The notes: generated by a model from the sequence alone, not told the origin. A DNA stretch of 64,000 nucleotides from Begonia masoniana (GCA_022432975.1 CM039503.1:49827259-49891258); one strand, 5' to 3'; numbered from the stretch's first letter, positions 47,601-60,662 are shown. Numbers and translations: made by a program.

Positions 47601-50378
47601 GCTTGTTGGAGGGTTTGCAATTATTCTCCTTTTGGGTGGATTTTTATTTTGTCTTTGCAGAGGTAGACACAAAGGTTACAAGCGTGAAATTTTTGTGGAT
47701 GTCGCAGGTTGGTAATTATATAATTTGATTTATTTTATCAAAATAACATAAAACAAGCATATGAACATGGGAGGGTGAGTAATCCAATGAAATGATCTCT
47801 CATTGCATGAGAGTATCTTGTAGATCTTGACATGAATTGTGATTAGTTAAGATATTTCTTTATTTTTTCGTGTATTCGTTAGTGAAAAAGATCTTATACT
47901 TTAATATTAATCAGTGATGTTGTTATTACGGAGAAAAAACACAAAGAACAAAATGAAGTTAATTTAGACAGTAAGAGATCAACCTAAATTTTGAGCCACT
48001 TGAATTCATTGAAAGGAGATTACTCTCGTGGATAGATCTTTGATGATGACTTATGGGATGTTAATTTTGTTATTACTAAACAAGCTTATAGTTCTAAATA
48101 TTTTAAAAGTTATATTTTAATATGGTTCTTTTCAATAAAAAAAAAATTGTTTTTCATTAGTTGGTTTTTTGGTCGGGTGAAGTTATCTCCTCCGGAATTC
48201 TTGTAACTTTTCATTTATAATATAAAATTCTAATATTGCTCATTCTTTTTTCTGTTGGCCTTTTTCAATTGTGTTATCAGGCGAAGTTGACCGAAGAATC
48301 GCATTTGGTCAACTGAAAAGATTTGCATGGAGAGAGTTACAGTTAGCAACAGACAATTTCAGCAAGAAAAATGTGTTGGGACAAGGAGGATTCGGAAAGG
48401 TTTACAGAGGGGTGCTTGCTGACAACACGAAAATTGCAGTGAAACGCCTCACCGACTTCGAAAGCCCTGGAGGAGATGCAGCCTTCCAACGAGAAGTTGA
48501 GATGATTAGTGTAGCCGTTCATAGGAATCTACTACGACTCATCGGATTCTGCACCACGACAACAGAACGCCTTCTGGTTTATCCCTTCATGCAAAACTTA
48601 AGCGTTGCCTATCAACTAAGAGGTATTGATTCTTTAATCCATTTTTTGTTTTATAACCCAAATTGTAGTTCTTACCCTCTATAGTTGTCATTTAATTTTG
48701 TTATTACTAAACAAGCTTATAGTTCTAAATAATTGTTTTTCATTAGTTGGTTTTTTGGTCGGGTGAAGTTATCTCCTCCGGAATTCTTGTAACTTTTCAT
48801 TTATAATATAAAATTTCTTATAAAAAAATATAGTTGTTTATACACCACATTATTAAACATAACCTTTTTGACTTGGCTGGCATGTTTTAATTTATGGCAT
48901 GGAGAATTTTGACTCACGGTTACACGTTTTGAATATTGCTCATTCTTTTTTCTGTTGGCCTTTTTCAATTGTGTTATCAGGCGAAGTTGACCGAAGAATC
49001 GCATTTGGTCAACTGAAAAGATTTGCATGGAGAGAGTTACAGTTAGCAACAGACAATTTCAGCAAGAAAAATGTGTTGGGACAAGGAGGATTCGGAAAGG
49101 TTTACAGAGGGGTGCTTGCTGACAACACGAAAATTGCAGTGAAACGCCTCACCGACTTCGAAAGCCCTGGAGGAGATGCAGCCTTCCAACGAGAAGTTGA
49201 GATGATTAGTGTAGCCGTTCATAGGAATCTACTACGACTCATCGGATTCTGCACCACGACAACAGAACGCCTTCTGGTTTATCCCTTCATGCAAAACTTA
49301 AGCGTTGCCTATCAACTAAGAGGTATTGATTCTTTAATCCATTTTTTGTTTTATAACCCGAAATTGTAGTTCTTACCCTCTATAGTTGTCATTTAATTTT
49401 GTATGAAATAATTAAGTATACATTGAATTAATGAAAAAATAATATGTTGGCATGTGAGTTGGGAAGGTGAAAATTAGATGGTAACTCAATTCTTACTTGA
49501 ACTTTCTAGTGCGGCCTCTCATATATCGTATTTGCGGGATTTTACCGAACATTGATCGATGCAGAAATTAAACCTGGAGATCCTGTTTTGGATTGGCCTA
49601 CGAGAAAGCGAATTGCCTTAGGCACCGCTAGGGGATTGGAGTATCTTCACGAGCATTGCAATCCGAAGATCATTCATCGTGATGTTAAGGCCGCGAATGT
49701 GTTGCTTGATGAGGATTTTGAAGCAGTTGTAGGCGATTTCGGTTTGGCAAAGTTGGTAGATGTTCGGAAGACTAACGTGACCACTCAAGTACGAGGAACA
49801 ATGGGTCACATAGCCCCCGAGTACTTGTCGACAGGAAAGTCGTCCGAAAGGACTGATGTTTTTGGTTATGGGATCATGTTGCTGGAACTTGTGACCGGTC
49901 AACGGGCAATTGACTTTTCACGGTTGGAAGAAGAAGACGATGTTTTACTGCTAGACCATGTAAGTAAAATAGGTAAATAATTAAGTTTTTCAAACTTTTG
50001 TGGTAAATTTAATAACCTCACTTTTGTTCGAATGTTGATTTTGATATGTCTATGATTTGCAAGGTCAAGAAGCTGGAACGAGAGAAGAAACTGGATGCCA
50101 TCGTCGACGACAACCTCGATAAAAACTATAACATCGAAGAGGTGGAAATGATGATTCAAGTTGCGTTGCTTTGCACCCAACCATCACCGGACGAAAGGCC
50201 GGCCATGTCAGAGGTGGTCCGAATGCTGGAAGGAGAGGGGCTCGCGGAGAGATGGGAAGAATGGCAACATGTAGAAGTATCTCGGCGAGAGGAATACGAT
50301 AGGTTGCAGAGAAGATTTGATTGGGGTGAAGATTCGATTTACAACCAAGATGCTATTCAATTATCCGGAGGAAGATGA
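44694..50378 (+). CDS. LRR-II receptor-like Ser/Thr kinase (At5g65240/At5g10290 type)
   Basis: Membrane receptor kinase of the SERK-related LRR-II subfamily. Exons by GT-AG borders and protein match: 44694-44763, 45817-45946, 46041-46112, 46795-46938, 47075-47146, 47255-47320, 47407-47474, 47564-47707, 48281-48622 or 48981-49322, 49565-49959, 50064-50378. With one copy of the duplicated exon this gives 605 residues, close to the Arabidopsis homologues. Signal peptide 1-20; LRR N-terminal cap with [11 protein letters not shown]; LRRs from 72-bp (or 144-bp) exons; transmembrane segment about 214-239; kinase with GQGGFGKV (about 290), AVK Lys (about 310), HRDVKAAN (Asp about 409) and DFG (about 427), so an active RD kinase. 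The C-terminus ends LSGGR. All junctions keep frame. Odd: the N-lobe exon is present twice. Confidence 0.93.
48061..48692 (+). repeat. Tandem duplication of kinase exon, copy 1
   Basis: Contains exon 48281-48622 with flanking intron. The partner is 48693-49398. The copies share AATTTTGTTATTACTAAAC at the start and CTATAGTTGTCATTTAATTTT at the end. Copy 1 has a 40-base A/T-rich piece that copy 2 lacks. Confidence 0.92.
48693..49398 (+). repeat. Tandem duplication of kinase exon, copy 2
   Basis: Contains exon 48981-49322, which appears identical in sequence to 48281-48622, with the same splice sites. It carries about 100 extra intron bases (about 48815-48930) absent from copy 1. The exon is 342 bp (114 codons), so including both keeps the frame. 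Confidence 0.92.
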
Positions 50379-50731
50379 GCGGAAAAAATTCACACCCTTT
50401 TTAAAATCCATAATTATAATCACGTCTTTGTAAATCAGCAATATTTCGGCCATGTCATGTGAGTTTCGATGGAACTCTCATTCTCGCATTAGCTCGGGTT
50501 GATGGTATTATCGTTTGTGTGACAGTAAAATGTTGTTTGTAAGTGTTTTTTCCCCTGGTTTTGACTTGTTTTTCTCAAGCATGGGTTCTGTAGCTATAAT
50601 TTATTGTTTTGGGAAGGTTTAGTGAGTCGTTTGGTGTTTTCAAGAAGGGTTTACAAGGATTAAATTATTTTTAAGTTGTCCCAAACAAGACCTTATCTTA
50701 TCTTTTTTTTTTTAATTATTTTATATATATG

Positions 50732-50962
50732 GATTATTTATCGTTATAATGTCAATATATAACAACAAATTGTTCAGTAAATAAAATTATTTTATTAATA
50801 TATAAAAAAATAAAAATTTAGAAAAAAAAATTATTTGTGATAATCTAATAAAAAATATTAGACGAATATCATTACAAATATTTTACAGTTGCGTAATTAC
50901 AAATTATACACATGCTAATTAGATTGATACATCTAATTGTCAAATATTTGCAACTAAAGGTG
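50732..50962. repeat. Direct repeat, copy 1 (about 230 bp)
   Basis: GATTATTTATCGTTATAATG to CAACTAAAGGTG, almost identical to 51119-51347; mainly length differences in A runs. The spacer of about 156 bp contains TATATA runs. Confidence 0.92.
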
Positions 50963-51118
50963 TATTATTATATATATATTATATATTATATATATAATTA
51001 AATATAGATGACAATCGAATCAGTCGAAAAATTTGACTCACTCAGTCAAACAAGCTAAATAAAAAAAAATCAACTTTAATTAGTTTGTGAGTCAAAGTTA
51101 AATTATTAAAATTATAAT

Positions 51119-51347
51119 GATTATTTATCGTTATAATGTCAATATATAACAACAAATTGTTCAGTAAATAAAATTATTTTATTAATATATAAAAAAATAA
51201 AAATTTAGAAAAAAAATTATTTGTGATAATCTAATAAAAATATTAGACGAATATCATTACAAATATTTTACAGTTGCGTAATTACAAATTATACACATGC
51301 TAATTAGATTGATACATCTAATTGTCAAATATTTGCAACTAAAGGTG
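51119..51347. repeat. Direct repeat, copy 2 (about 230 bp)
   Basis: Partner of 50732-50962. No gene or terminal repeat is visible in it, so a simple segmental duplication is the easiest reading. Confidence 0.92.
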
Positions 51348-51777
51348 ATAAACGAGCTGATCCAACTTTAAAAAAGTCATACTCATCAAGTTTAACTAGC
51401 CGAGCCCAACGGCTGAATCCAATGAGCCTGTCTGAAAAAAAATTTCAAATCGAGCCAATTTGCGAAATAAAATTAAACGAACCGAGGTGAGCTAAGCTCG
51501 TTACAATACCAAGCCTCGCCGCCCGTTCATGTAATACTTCTAAATTTAATCTTAATAATTATTAAATGTTAAATTTATTTAAAAAAAAAAAAAAACAGAG
51601 GAGTTTGCGTGGTAGCGGTGGGTGGGGGCCGGGGGGTCAGTGATGGGAGGTCTGAAAAAGCCAACATCATTTGAAGAAAGTCGAATAATTAAGAATCAGA
51701 AAAAGTGGTGTTCTCTGAGTGTCAACCCCACTTTACAACTCTCTCTCTCTCTCTCTACCCCTTTTGGGAAAAAGGGG

Positions 51778-54700
51778 ATGCAGATCATCTCCAAGGCCTC
51801 AGCCATGGCCTCCTTCCCTTGCTCCAGGGTTAGTTTTTATTTTCTATGTTTTGTACTTTTTTTTTTATCTGAAGATCTGTTTCTTTCTTTCATGGTTGCC
51901 TGTCGGAGGGAATTTAAGGTGTGGAGATATGGATTGAATGTTTAATTGGGTAAATGGCATTTGCGTACTATGTTTTCTGATTTTGTATGTCTAGTTCGTA
52001 GCTTGGACCCCCACCTTCGGGTTTCGTTGTATATTGGTTTGTAACGTTACGCTGCTGGGAATTATAGAATATTTATGCATTTGATTTGTTTGTTCATCTC
52101 AGTTTCTGTTTATTTTTTGTGCCTATATCTGTATGTTGAGGAGCAGATATTCTACCAATCCTTTTTCTGTTTAAATGAGTATTCTATGATTTCTCATATC
52201 CACTGTTGTATCTTGACCTTAAAGTTTGTTTAATCTTAATAAAATTGCTGTCATTTTTATTGTTATTTTCATTAGATTTACATACATAACTTGTATGATG
52301 TAGGTGAGGAGCGGGCTGTGTGTCTGGCCGGGCATGAGACAGTTTTGCCTTAGAAATGGCCTTTTGTATGGCTTCATGCGTCTATTTTCTTCACCATTAA
52401 AGACCTTGCGTATGGCTAGTCGATCACTTAGAGTTAGTCAGTTGTGCAGTGTGGTTAATATGTCCTCCACTTTGCAAATTGAATTGGTAAGATAAATTCT
52501 CTTTGGGAGATTGCATATCTTTTCTGTTCTTCAACTTGTCATTTTTGCTTGGTGAGATTTATAATTACATCTGAATGATTCTATCCAACCCCTCGTTGTC
52601 TAAAATGTAACTAACAATTTTTTGTTTGATTACACGCATATTTTCCTCCATTTTTCATAAGATCAAACAGTTTTATCTCTCTTTTTCTTGAGAATTGATC
52701 TCCCCCTCTCATCCATTGTTTTTTTTTTTTTTGTTTCTCCTTTCAATATACTGATAGATCACAAATTTATAATTAATTAGGATTTAATTATGAATGATCT
52801 AGAAGATATTTTTAGCAATAATTGTTTTGGGATGAAAGAGTGTCATTTAAATAGATATCTTTTAGGATTCTCTAAAAGATATTTATTTAAAGAGGAAAGA
52901 AGAGTGTTGAAAGATATCATCAAAAGTATTTTCTAAAAGTTGGTTTTCTAAAAGGAGAGATAGCAGACCTCTTGAATGTCTGTCTTATCTTTGTAAGTTC
53001 ATTTAATATTTTATTTAATTATATAAGATTCTTATCAGTGGTATCAGAGTGAAGTTTACTTGATGGGCGGGGGTTATTGATAGAACCCATATAAATAATT
53101 AATTAAGATTTAATTAGGAATATTGTAACAGATATTTTTAGCAATAATTGTAGTGGGGTGAAAGGATGTTATTTAAATGGACGTCTTTTAGGATGCTTTA
53201 GAAAATATTTATTTAAAGAGGAGAAGATGGTGGTAAAGGATATCATCAAAAGTATTTTCTGAAAGTGAATTTTCTAAAGAGAGAGCTAACAGATCTCTCA
53301 AATGTATGTAATATCTTTGTAAGTTTGTTTCGTTTTTTATTAAATTATATATGGTTCTCATCAAGTAGTATCAGATCATTTTCGATGACTGAGAATATAA
53401 TCGGTGATCGTGTACTATCGATGGAGGAAGAGTTGGGTTTTATGCAAAGAGTAATCCACTATGAATTTCAGCAAATTAGAAGTGCCTTGCACAAGTTAAG
53501 TACGATCTAAGAGAAAGTTAACATTGTGTTGGAAAAGCTAGAGCAACTATCTCTTCGTTTTTATCAAATCATATAGGGTTCCCATCAAGTGGTATTAGAG
53601 CTTTTTCGATGACTAGGAATATAATCGGAGATCGTGTACGATCGATGGAGGAAGAGTTGGGTTCTATGCAAAGAGTAATCAATCCACTATGAATTTCAGC
53701 ATATTAGAAGTGCCTTGCAGAAGTTACTAGCGATCAAAGAGAAACTTATCATTGTGTTGGAAAAGCTGGAGCAACCATCCCTTCAGCAAGAAAGGTCGCA
53801 TTTAGCAAGTACGAGACCCATTTTTTATCCTCACTTTGATAATCTTATGCTACAACAGAAGATCAGAGGTTCGTTCGGCAAAACTGAGACAACAAGTCCA
53901 CCTCGAAATCATTCGCAATGGTTCAACGTTGGCGAAATCCCGAGCATTATTCCATCTGTGAGAAAATTTTGGACTCGACAATAGGAGTTAAGTTTGTTGT
54001 TTCCAGTAGAAAGTCTAAACTCATCCAACAAATAGTCAACAATAGAACTCATTGCTCAACAATTGTCGTCAACGATCAGCGAGGAAGAACCAAGAAGGAA
54101 TCATGGCAAGGGGTTGAGCTTAAGGAGGCTCGAGATGTCAAGGTTCATTTTATAAAACCCCGACAATAGGATGTAGGTCCATGAATAATCATAAGTGTTG
54201 GTCTGAGATCTTGGATGCTTTTCTAGTCGGCATGAGGGAACAAGCTGTAGGAAGAAGAACCTTTGAATGACTTTCAATAAAAAATTAGGATGGCCTTTTG
54301 TTTCCATCATGGGTTGGGCTGGAGCTTGCCCGAAGATTTAAAAGAAAGGAACACTTATCAGAGGAGCCATTTAGCAAAACTCGACGATGCAACAAACTCT
54401 TCAAATATATAACTATCGATAATTTGAAAGAATAAAAGGGAGAAGAGTATAAGACCATCCACCTTGAGGACTAAGGTGCTCGATGGGTGGTGGGTATTGA
54501 TAGACCCCATATAAATAATTAATTAGGATTTAATTATGAATATTTTAGAAGTTATTTTTGGGAATGATTATATGGAGATGAAATGATGTCATTTAAATTG
54601 ATGTCTTTTAGGATTCTCTAAAAGTGAGTTTTCTAAGAGGACAACCAACACAACCTCCCGAATATATGCAATATCTTTGTAATTTAATTTTGTCTTTCAT

Positions 54701-57700
54701 TAAATTATATAGGGTTCCTATCATATACTTCATTTTCTTTTTTATAAAAAATGATATCTAACAGTTTCTTTTATGAGCTTTTTAAAATCTTACTTATGCC
54801 CGTCAGTCACGCATTTCTTTATTCTTTTCTTCAGGTGCCATGTCTTCGAGACAATTATGCCTATCTATTACATGATGTAGATACAGGCACTGTTGGTGTT
54901 GTAGATCCGTCAGAACCTTCACCCATTATAGATGCCTTGAGTAGGAAAAACTGGAATTTGAATTATATTCTCAATACCCATCATCATCATGATCATACTG
55001 GTGGCAATATAGAATTGAAAGCAAGGTATGGAGCTAAGGTATGTCCATCACACTTAATTTTTGTTGGAATTTTATGTCTTGTGAAACTATCTTGTTTTAA
55101 AAAATATGAGCAAATATCTAATTTTAAGTTTGTGAGTATTATATGAAATGTGATATTTTAGGTCGAGGAGGTTGGTATGACCACATTTGTTGTATAATGA
55201 TGTTGCATTCTTGCACTGTAGCTTTATTTTCCGACCTCTTGACCAGAGGGGGCTGCCTAATATTGAAAGGCCTTTTTATTTGAAAAGTCATATTCTAGAA
55301 TACTAGAAAATGGATTATTTTCATTTCACGAGAGAAAATTTCATGCAATATAATTTTAAGTCACAACTTGAATTTAGATTTTGAAGCATCGGACACTTTT
55401 TTTTTTTTTATGGTTTGACTGGCCTTCTTTTTTTTTTTTTTCATAGTTAGACGCTTCCACAGATTATAAAAAATATTTTGACATATCTATATAAATACTG
55501 TGGATTTTTTAGCTTTTTGAGAAGAAATGGTTCCTTTACTGACCATTAAAAGGTTGCATTTTAATGAGGATGTGCTGCATAAAGTATTTTCATCTTCATT
55601 TAATGGACTAGGTCGTAGAATTTGATATTTCATGAGCATTAGCTGATTGAGATCTTTTTCCCTTGTACTTGAAAGAACTGATATCCATTTCAATTATTAA
55701 CCAAGAAGTTTTAGGCTTTTCTGTTAGGTTTACGTTGTTTAATGTAATCTTTTGAGATTTCTTCTGTTTTTAGGTGATTGGTTCGGTTGTAGATAAAGAG
55801 AGGATACCTGGAATTGATATTGCCTTGAATGATGGCGACAAGTGGATGTTTGCAGGCCATGAGGTTCTTGTTATGGCAACTCCTGGTCATACTCGAGGTT
55901 ATAGCCTAAAAAATTAATTTTAAAGTTCTTGTAAATTTTGATCCTTACCATATTGCATCATATTTCCATTTATACCTCATTCATTAACTATGAAGCATTT
56001 TGCAAATTCTTTATAATATTTTTTTTCTCTTCTTCTGTCATGATAGGTGACATGACAAGGAGAACTTTGAAGGTTTTGTGTAGTAGTTGTAGAGGAAGTG
56101 TCTTATTGATATTGTTTTTTTTTTTAATTATAAAATTATGCATTGAAATAAAAGACTAAGGTATGGAATTATGTCTTCAAGAACAATAGAATGTCTTTTT
56201 CCAAGGCTTTAACTGGTGATGGATCAAAGGCCTTTGTAATTTGATTGTTGATTGTGTAAGAACTGTTTATTTATTTTATTATTTGATATTTTAATCATTA
56301 ATAAGTATGATATTACAATGATACATTTGTTAAGTCATTAATAAGTGCAAAGGCAGAGGGATTGTGCAAAAAATAAATTTTCATCTGGGTTTGTAAACAT
56401 TATTATTGTAGTTGTAGATTCTATATAGTTTGTCGAACCAGTTATATTTAGTTCTTCTTCATTTAGTTTACTGGAAAGATTGCCAAGCTTTATTATGTTT
56501 TAAAAAAGATAATTTTTCTTTATAGTCTGTGTTGTTTTGGAATCGATGCAGGTCACATAAGCTTCTATTTCCTGGGTCGGGGGCGATTTTCACTGGAGAT
56601 ACTCTGTTCAGTTTATCATGTGGCAAGCTTTTCGAAGGAACGCCCGAACAAGTAAATTCATCATCTCTATTCTTCATCAATCTCCCAACTTTATAGCATC
56701 GTTAAATTTTTTTTTTCTTTATATAAGTTTATATTAAAAACAAAAAGTTGCATGAAGTCGGGCTTAGAGAACTCCATTCGAATCAAGAAAGCCTAAATGT
56801 ATCTCACTATTAAAGCTTTTGAGCAATCCGAAGTTTTCATGTTCTTATAGTTTTAGCTCTTTTGTACTTATCATCAAACATCAAGTATATTGATGCAAAA
56901 AGATGTAGAAAAAAGAGGGAAGATAAGCCATTCAACTCTCTAGAAAAGCAAATCAAGATATGATAATAGCAGAAGAAAAGATAATCTCTGAAGTGCTTTG
57001 TAGTAGGCACCCATTTTTGGAATTAGGAATTTGACATTCTCCCATGTAGCTCTACGACAGTACAACTAAGGCAATTTATCCTTAAAATGTACCATATTGT
57101 TGTTTCAATGTTGTTTATATTTGATTATTTTATTAGATGTAAAGACACTATTATGCAGACAATAATTTTCTTAATTTTAAGACTGAAAATTATAGTCTTG
57201 AAATCGAATTATTGTCTTGAAAATTTCATTTTTTTGATACTTTTCGAGTGCAAAGACTTGATGTTATGCTGTTTTCTTATCCTTTTTTTATGTACACTCG
57301 ATACTTTTCAATACAAATTTCAGTTCATCTGAAAAAAAAAAAATCATTAATTTCATTGCCATAAAAATCTGATAGAACTGTCATAATGAATTAGAAATTG
57401 AAATGACTTGCTAAATGAAAATCTACTTATTTCAGAAATTTCTTTTTTATTTATCAAAAAAGGTTATTGATTAAATATATTGCAGTTTGTATTCTGAGTA
57501 GTCGGTTGTCAAAGTAGACCAATATGACCTACAACTTGAAGTCGTTTATGTTGCAGATGGTGGCTTCGCTCGAAAAGATTGCGTCTTTGCCGGATGATAC
57601 AAATGTATTTTGCGGGCATGAATATACGCTGGTTGGTTGTCTTAATCTTTCTGCCTTTTCTTGTAAAATTCATAATACAAAAACCTTGATTATGATAGAC

Positions 57701-58339
57701 TTTTACTGCAGAGTAATTCAAAGTTCGCATTGTCGATAGAACCCGACAATCACGCTCTCAAGACTTATGCAGCCCAAGTGGCTCATGCTCGCCGGAAAGC
57801 TGTCCCAACGGTAAATTTTGTTTTTTTGTTTTTAATGATTATTCAACTACCTTATCATATTGTATGATTTTTTATGGCAAGGACTGCAATTGTGGAGTAG
57901 ATTCTTTGTGGAAACCACATCATAAGACTCCATCCGTAACGAATTTTTTGTACTCTAATTGTCGAAGTCATTTTAAGCCCAATTTCGATTTGTTGATTGG
58001 CCCTCGATGGTAGATTTGTTCATGGATTAGTCCGATTTTTGCCAAAAGTAAAGGATGAGATGTTTTGAAGATGTTAGAGTAAGGCAGGAAAAATGAAAAT
58101 AAACCATCTATTTGTTTTCATGCAAATGTTGATCGATCTTCCCATGATGTTTCAAATTTGTTGTTAAATTTTATCAACGCCTGTTTCTGCAGATTCCGAC
58201 CACGTTGAAGACGGAGAAGTTGTGTAATCCGTTTCTTCGCACATCAAGCATGGAAATCCGACGGTCGTTGAGAATTCCAACCAATGCCAGTGAAGCCGAG
58301 GCCTTGGCCGTGATTCGACGAGCAAAAGATAATTTCTAG
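51778..58339 (+). CDS. GLX2: Glyoxalase II (hydroxyacylglutathione hydrolase), probably mitochondrial, with a 1-base frameshift
   Basis: Hydrolyses S-D-lactoylglutathione to D-lactate and glutathione, the second step of methylglyoxal detoxification. Exons: 51778-51828, 52304-52486, 54835-55038, 55774-55897, 56552-56651, 57557-57631, 57712-57810, 58193-58339; about 327 residues if in frame, near the Arabidopsis GLX2-4/GLX2-5 length. The N-terminus ([13 protein letters not shown] plus Arg-rich exon 2) looks like a mitochondrial transit peptide. Metal-binding THHHHDH (exon 3), TPGHT (exon 4) and CGHEYT (exon 6) are intact; the C-terminal half carries the substrate-binding NPFLR. Exon 5 lacks one C near 56571 (TTTCCTGGG), which shifts the frame before the metal-bridging Asp region. 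Phase before and after fits one missing base. A real null allele or an assembly error are both possible. Confidence 0.88.
52752..54723 (+). mobile_element. Small non-autonomous LTR element complex in glyoxalase intron 2
   Basis: Three LTRs (TGATAGA... to ...TATCA): 52752-53037, 53088-53363 and 54498-54723, with TATAC on both outer sides (52747-52751, 54724-54728). LTR 1 and LTR 2 are only 50 bases apart, with a primer-binding-like GTGGTATCAGAG and purine-rich GATGGGCGGGGG between. The inner part (53364-54497) has gag-like fragments ([27 protein letters not shown], stops) and an internal duplication: about 53345-53490 recurs at 53556-53690. No pol is present. It lies in sense orientation in the intron and has not disturbed the splice sites. 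Confidence 0.85.
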
Positions 58340-58932
58340 TGTTTCTACCTTCTTCCCTTGCCTTCTCCCCCCTTGTTCATTTTGGTGCATAGATGAATTT
58401 GTCTTGTGAAATAAAACACTAGAATTCTTTTTTGTTAATATATTATGTTATTGTTGTGATTTTTTTATTACTTATTTTAGATAATATTTTTAAATAACTA
58501 GTTATGAAAATAAATAAATAAAATATAGAATTAGCTTTACAAACTAATTTATTTATCCAAAAAAGGAAGCTATATCACATTTTTCCAATTTATCCAATTT
58601 TTATACACACAGCAGACAGACATCGTTTAAAGTAGAATGAGATCCCATGAAAACACATCCTATTTAGAGGTAGGTCTATGTTTTACGGCTTGTTCCAAGT
58701 TTGGCTCTAAAAATTTTTTTTTTCATTTTTTTTTTAATGATTTATAGTTTTTATTACTTTTGGACTCGGTTTTCACAGTTTGGGTAGGATTTGGTGTCGG
58801 TTTTCTGGTATGAGTCCGTCTCTTGAGATTTTGGGTCGAGTTTTAACTGGTTTTTTGAATAGAATATTTGACTCATTGTTCAATTTGATTTTCACGGTTC
58901 TTGAAAATATAGAACCGAAACTAGTATAAAAA

Positions 58933-59781
58933 GGGAAATTATCGATTTGAACCCTGTACTATACACATTTCTTCAATTCGGCCCCTGTACTAAAAAAATC
59001 CGACAAACCGAACTCTGTACTTTGATTCTGTTATCAGTTTTGACCTTCTATCAACAATTTCATAAAACCCTCATTGAAAAAACTACTAAACGATCTTAGA
59101 TTCAGTTGAAATTTTTACTGCATGTTCATTACTTAATGAGAAGATAATCTGGAAATGTTCGTGATTTTTTAACATATCTACGATTTATTATAATTTTATT
59201 TTAGTATTGTTTAAAAATATTATAATAAATCATACAAGTTTTACAAATTTACGAGTATTTTTCTATTATCTACCCATAATATGGGGAACATCTAGAAAAA
59301 GTTTCAAATAAATCCAATATCATTTGGTATTTGTTTAAATTACTCTCAATTTTTTCTTTATTTTATAATTTAATTTTTAAAAAAATACAAAACAATATTT
59401 AATTTATTTGAAAACTTTTCCACATGTTCAACCTATCATGGGTAAATAATAGAAAAAGTTTCGTGATTTTCTAAAATTTGTATGATTTATTATAATATGT
59501 TTATAAAATACTAGAATAAAAATTCAATAAATCGTACATATGTTAAAAAATCACGAAAATTTTCAGATTATCTTGTCATTAAGTAGTGAACATGTGGTAA
59601 AAATTTCAATTGAATCTAAGATCGTTTGTTAGTTTTTTCAATGAGGGTTTAATGAAATTATTGATAGAAGGTCAAAACTGATAACAGAATCAAAGTACAG
59701 GGTTCGGTTTGCTGATTTTTTTAGTACAGGGGCCGAATTGAAAAAACGTGTATAGTACAGAGTTCAAATCGATAATTACTC
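58933..59781. mobile_element. Mutator-type MITE with long inverted repeats, 849 bp
   Basis: Each arm is about 200 bp, starting GGGAAATTATCGATTTGAAC on the left with the near-complement on the right end. TATAAAAA (58925-58932 and 59782-59789) flanks it; the base before differs, so the duplication is 8 or 9 bp. The middle also has weaker inverted matches (near 59200-59500). There is no coding content. Transcripts through it would fold into a long hairpin. Confidence 0.85.
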
Positions 59782-60413
59782 TATAAAAAATGTTGGGTGG
59801 GTAGAACCAGTCCGAACCAGAATTGAACTGCACGTTCAGTTAAAGTCACAGTTTCGGTCTGGTTTTGTCCACCTAGTCCTGAGGTTACCTGTTAGAGGTC
59901 ACTTACATTTATTTAAGACATTAAACTATTTTGAGTAAAACATCTATGAGTTCAATATTTTTTAAAATTAAGTTGTTATAGTTTTAATTTATTTCTTAAA
60001 TTGTCTTTTAATCAATTGTCGCTAAAAAAAAATTAATGAATTCCATTTTTGCTCAATTAAATTTTAGTTGGTTGACCTGGCCTTTATTAACCGTCGATCA
60101 GATACGGACACGGGTGATCCCGGATAATATATTTACATCCATATAACGTGTTTGTTTTTGGATAAAATAAGAATACGCTGACACTTGTCGTTAAATTTAT
60201 CGATGAAAATTGACTAGAAAATTATTTCAAAACAAAATTAAAACTATAAGACTTGATTGAATTTTACGGTCATCACTCCGAGTCGTTAATTTGTGACCGA
60301 GCTTTGAAAATAGTTCGAGATATCAGTTGCAAACGATGTATGAGATTCCGAATATATTGGAATTTATCAAAAAAATTAAATGAATTATATATTAATTGGG
60401 TGTTCCAAAGGAG

Positions 60414-60421
60414 GTATATAA
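60414..60421 (+). promoter_or_regulatory. TATA box of the bZIP gene
   Basis: TATATAAA precedes a CT-rich leader (CTCTATCCTCCTCTTCATT) by about 70 bases. No other strong TATA box is near, and the leader is continuous with the likely 5' UTR intron. Confidence 0.45.
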
Positions 60422-60627
60422 AGCTTCGGTCTCAGGCAGACCGAGGTTTGGCATGTCCGATCTTCTTCGTTTCTTTCTACTAATAGAGAGTCTCTATCCT
60501 CCTCTTCATTTCTCTTTCGCAATCCTCAGATCTGCTCAGTTCTGATTTTGATTTCTTGTTCGAGGAAAAGCTGCTGCTTCTGGCCTCCTCGGTCTCCTAA
60601 AGATCTCCCTCTCGCTGAAAGCTGTAA

Positions 60628-60631
<4 letters not shown>

Positions 60632-60662
<31 letters not shown>
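60632..60662 (+). repeat. (TC)15 microsatellite in the bZIP leader
   Basis: Uninterrupted TC dinucleotide run directly after the probable leader-intron donor (GTAAGA). Such CT runs are common in plant 5' leaders. Confidence 0.9.

Larger units (their letters stand above)
50379..51777. other. Intergenic stretch between kinase and glyoxalase genes
   Basis: 3' UTR of the kinase gene to about 50560, then AT-rich DNA with a 230-bp direct repeat. At 51340-51530 there is a degenerate segment rich in GAGC/CGAGCC words, typical of old dispersed plant repeats. A CT run (51741-51757) lies 20 bases before the glyoxalase start codon, in its 5' leader. Confidence 0.6.
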
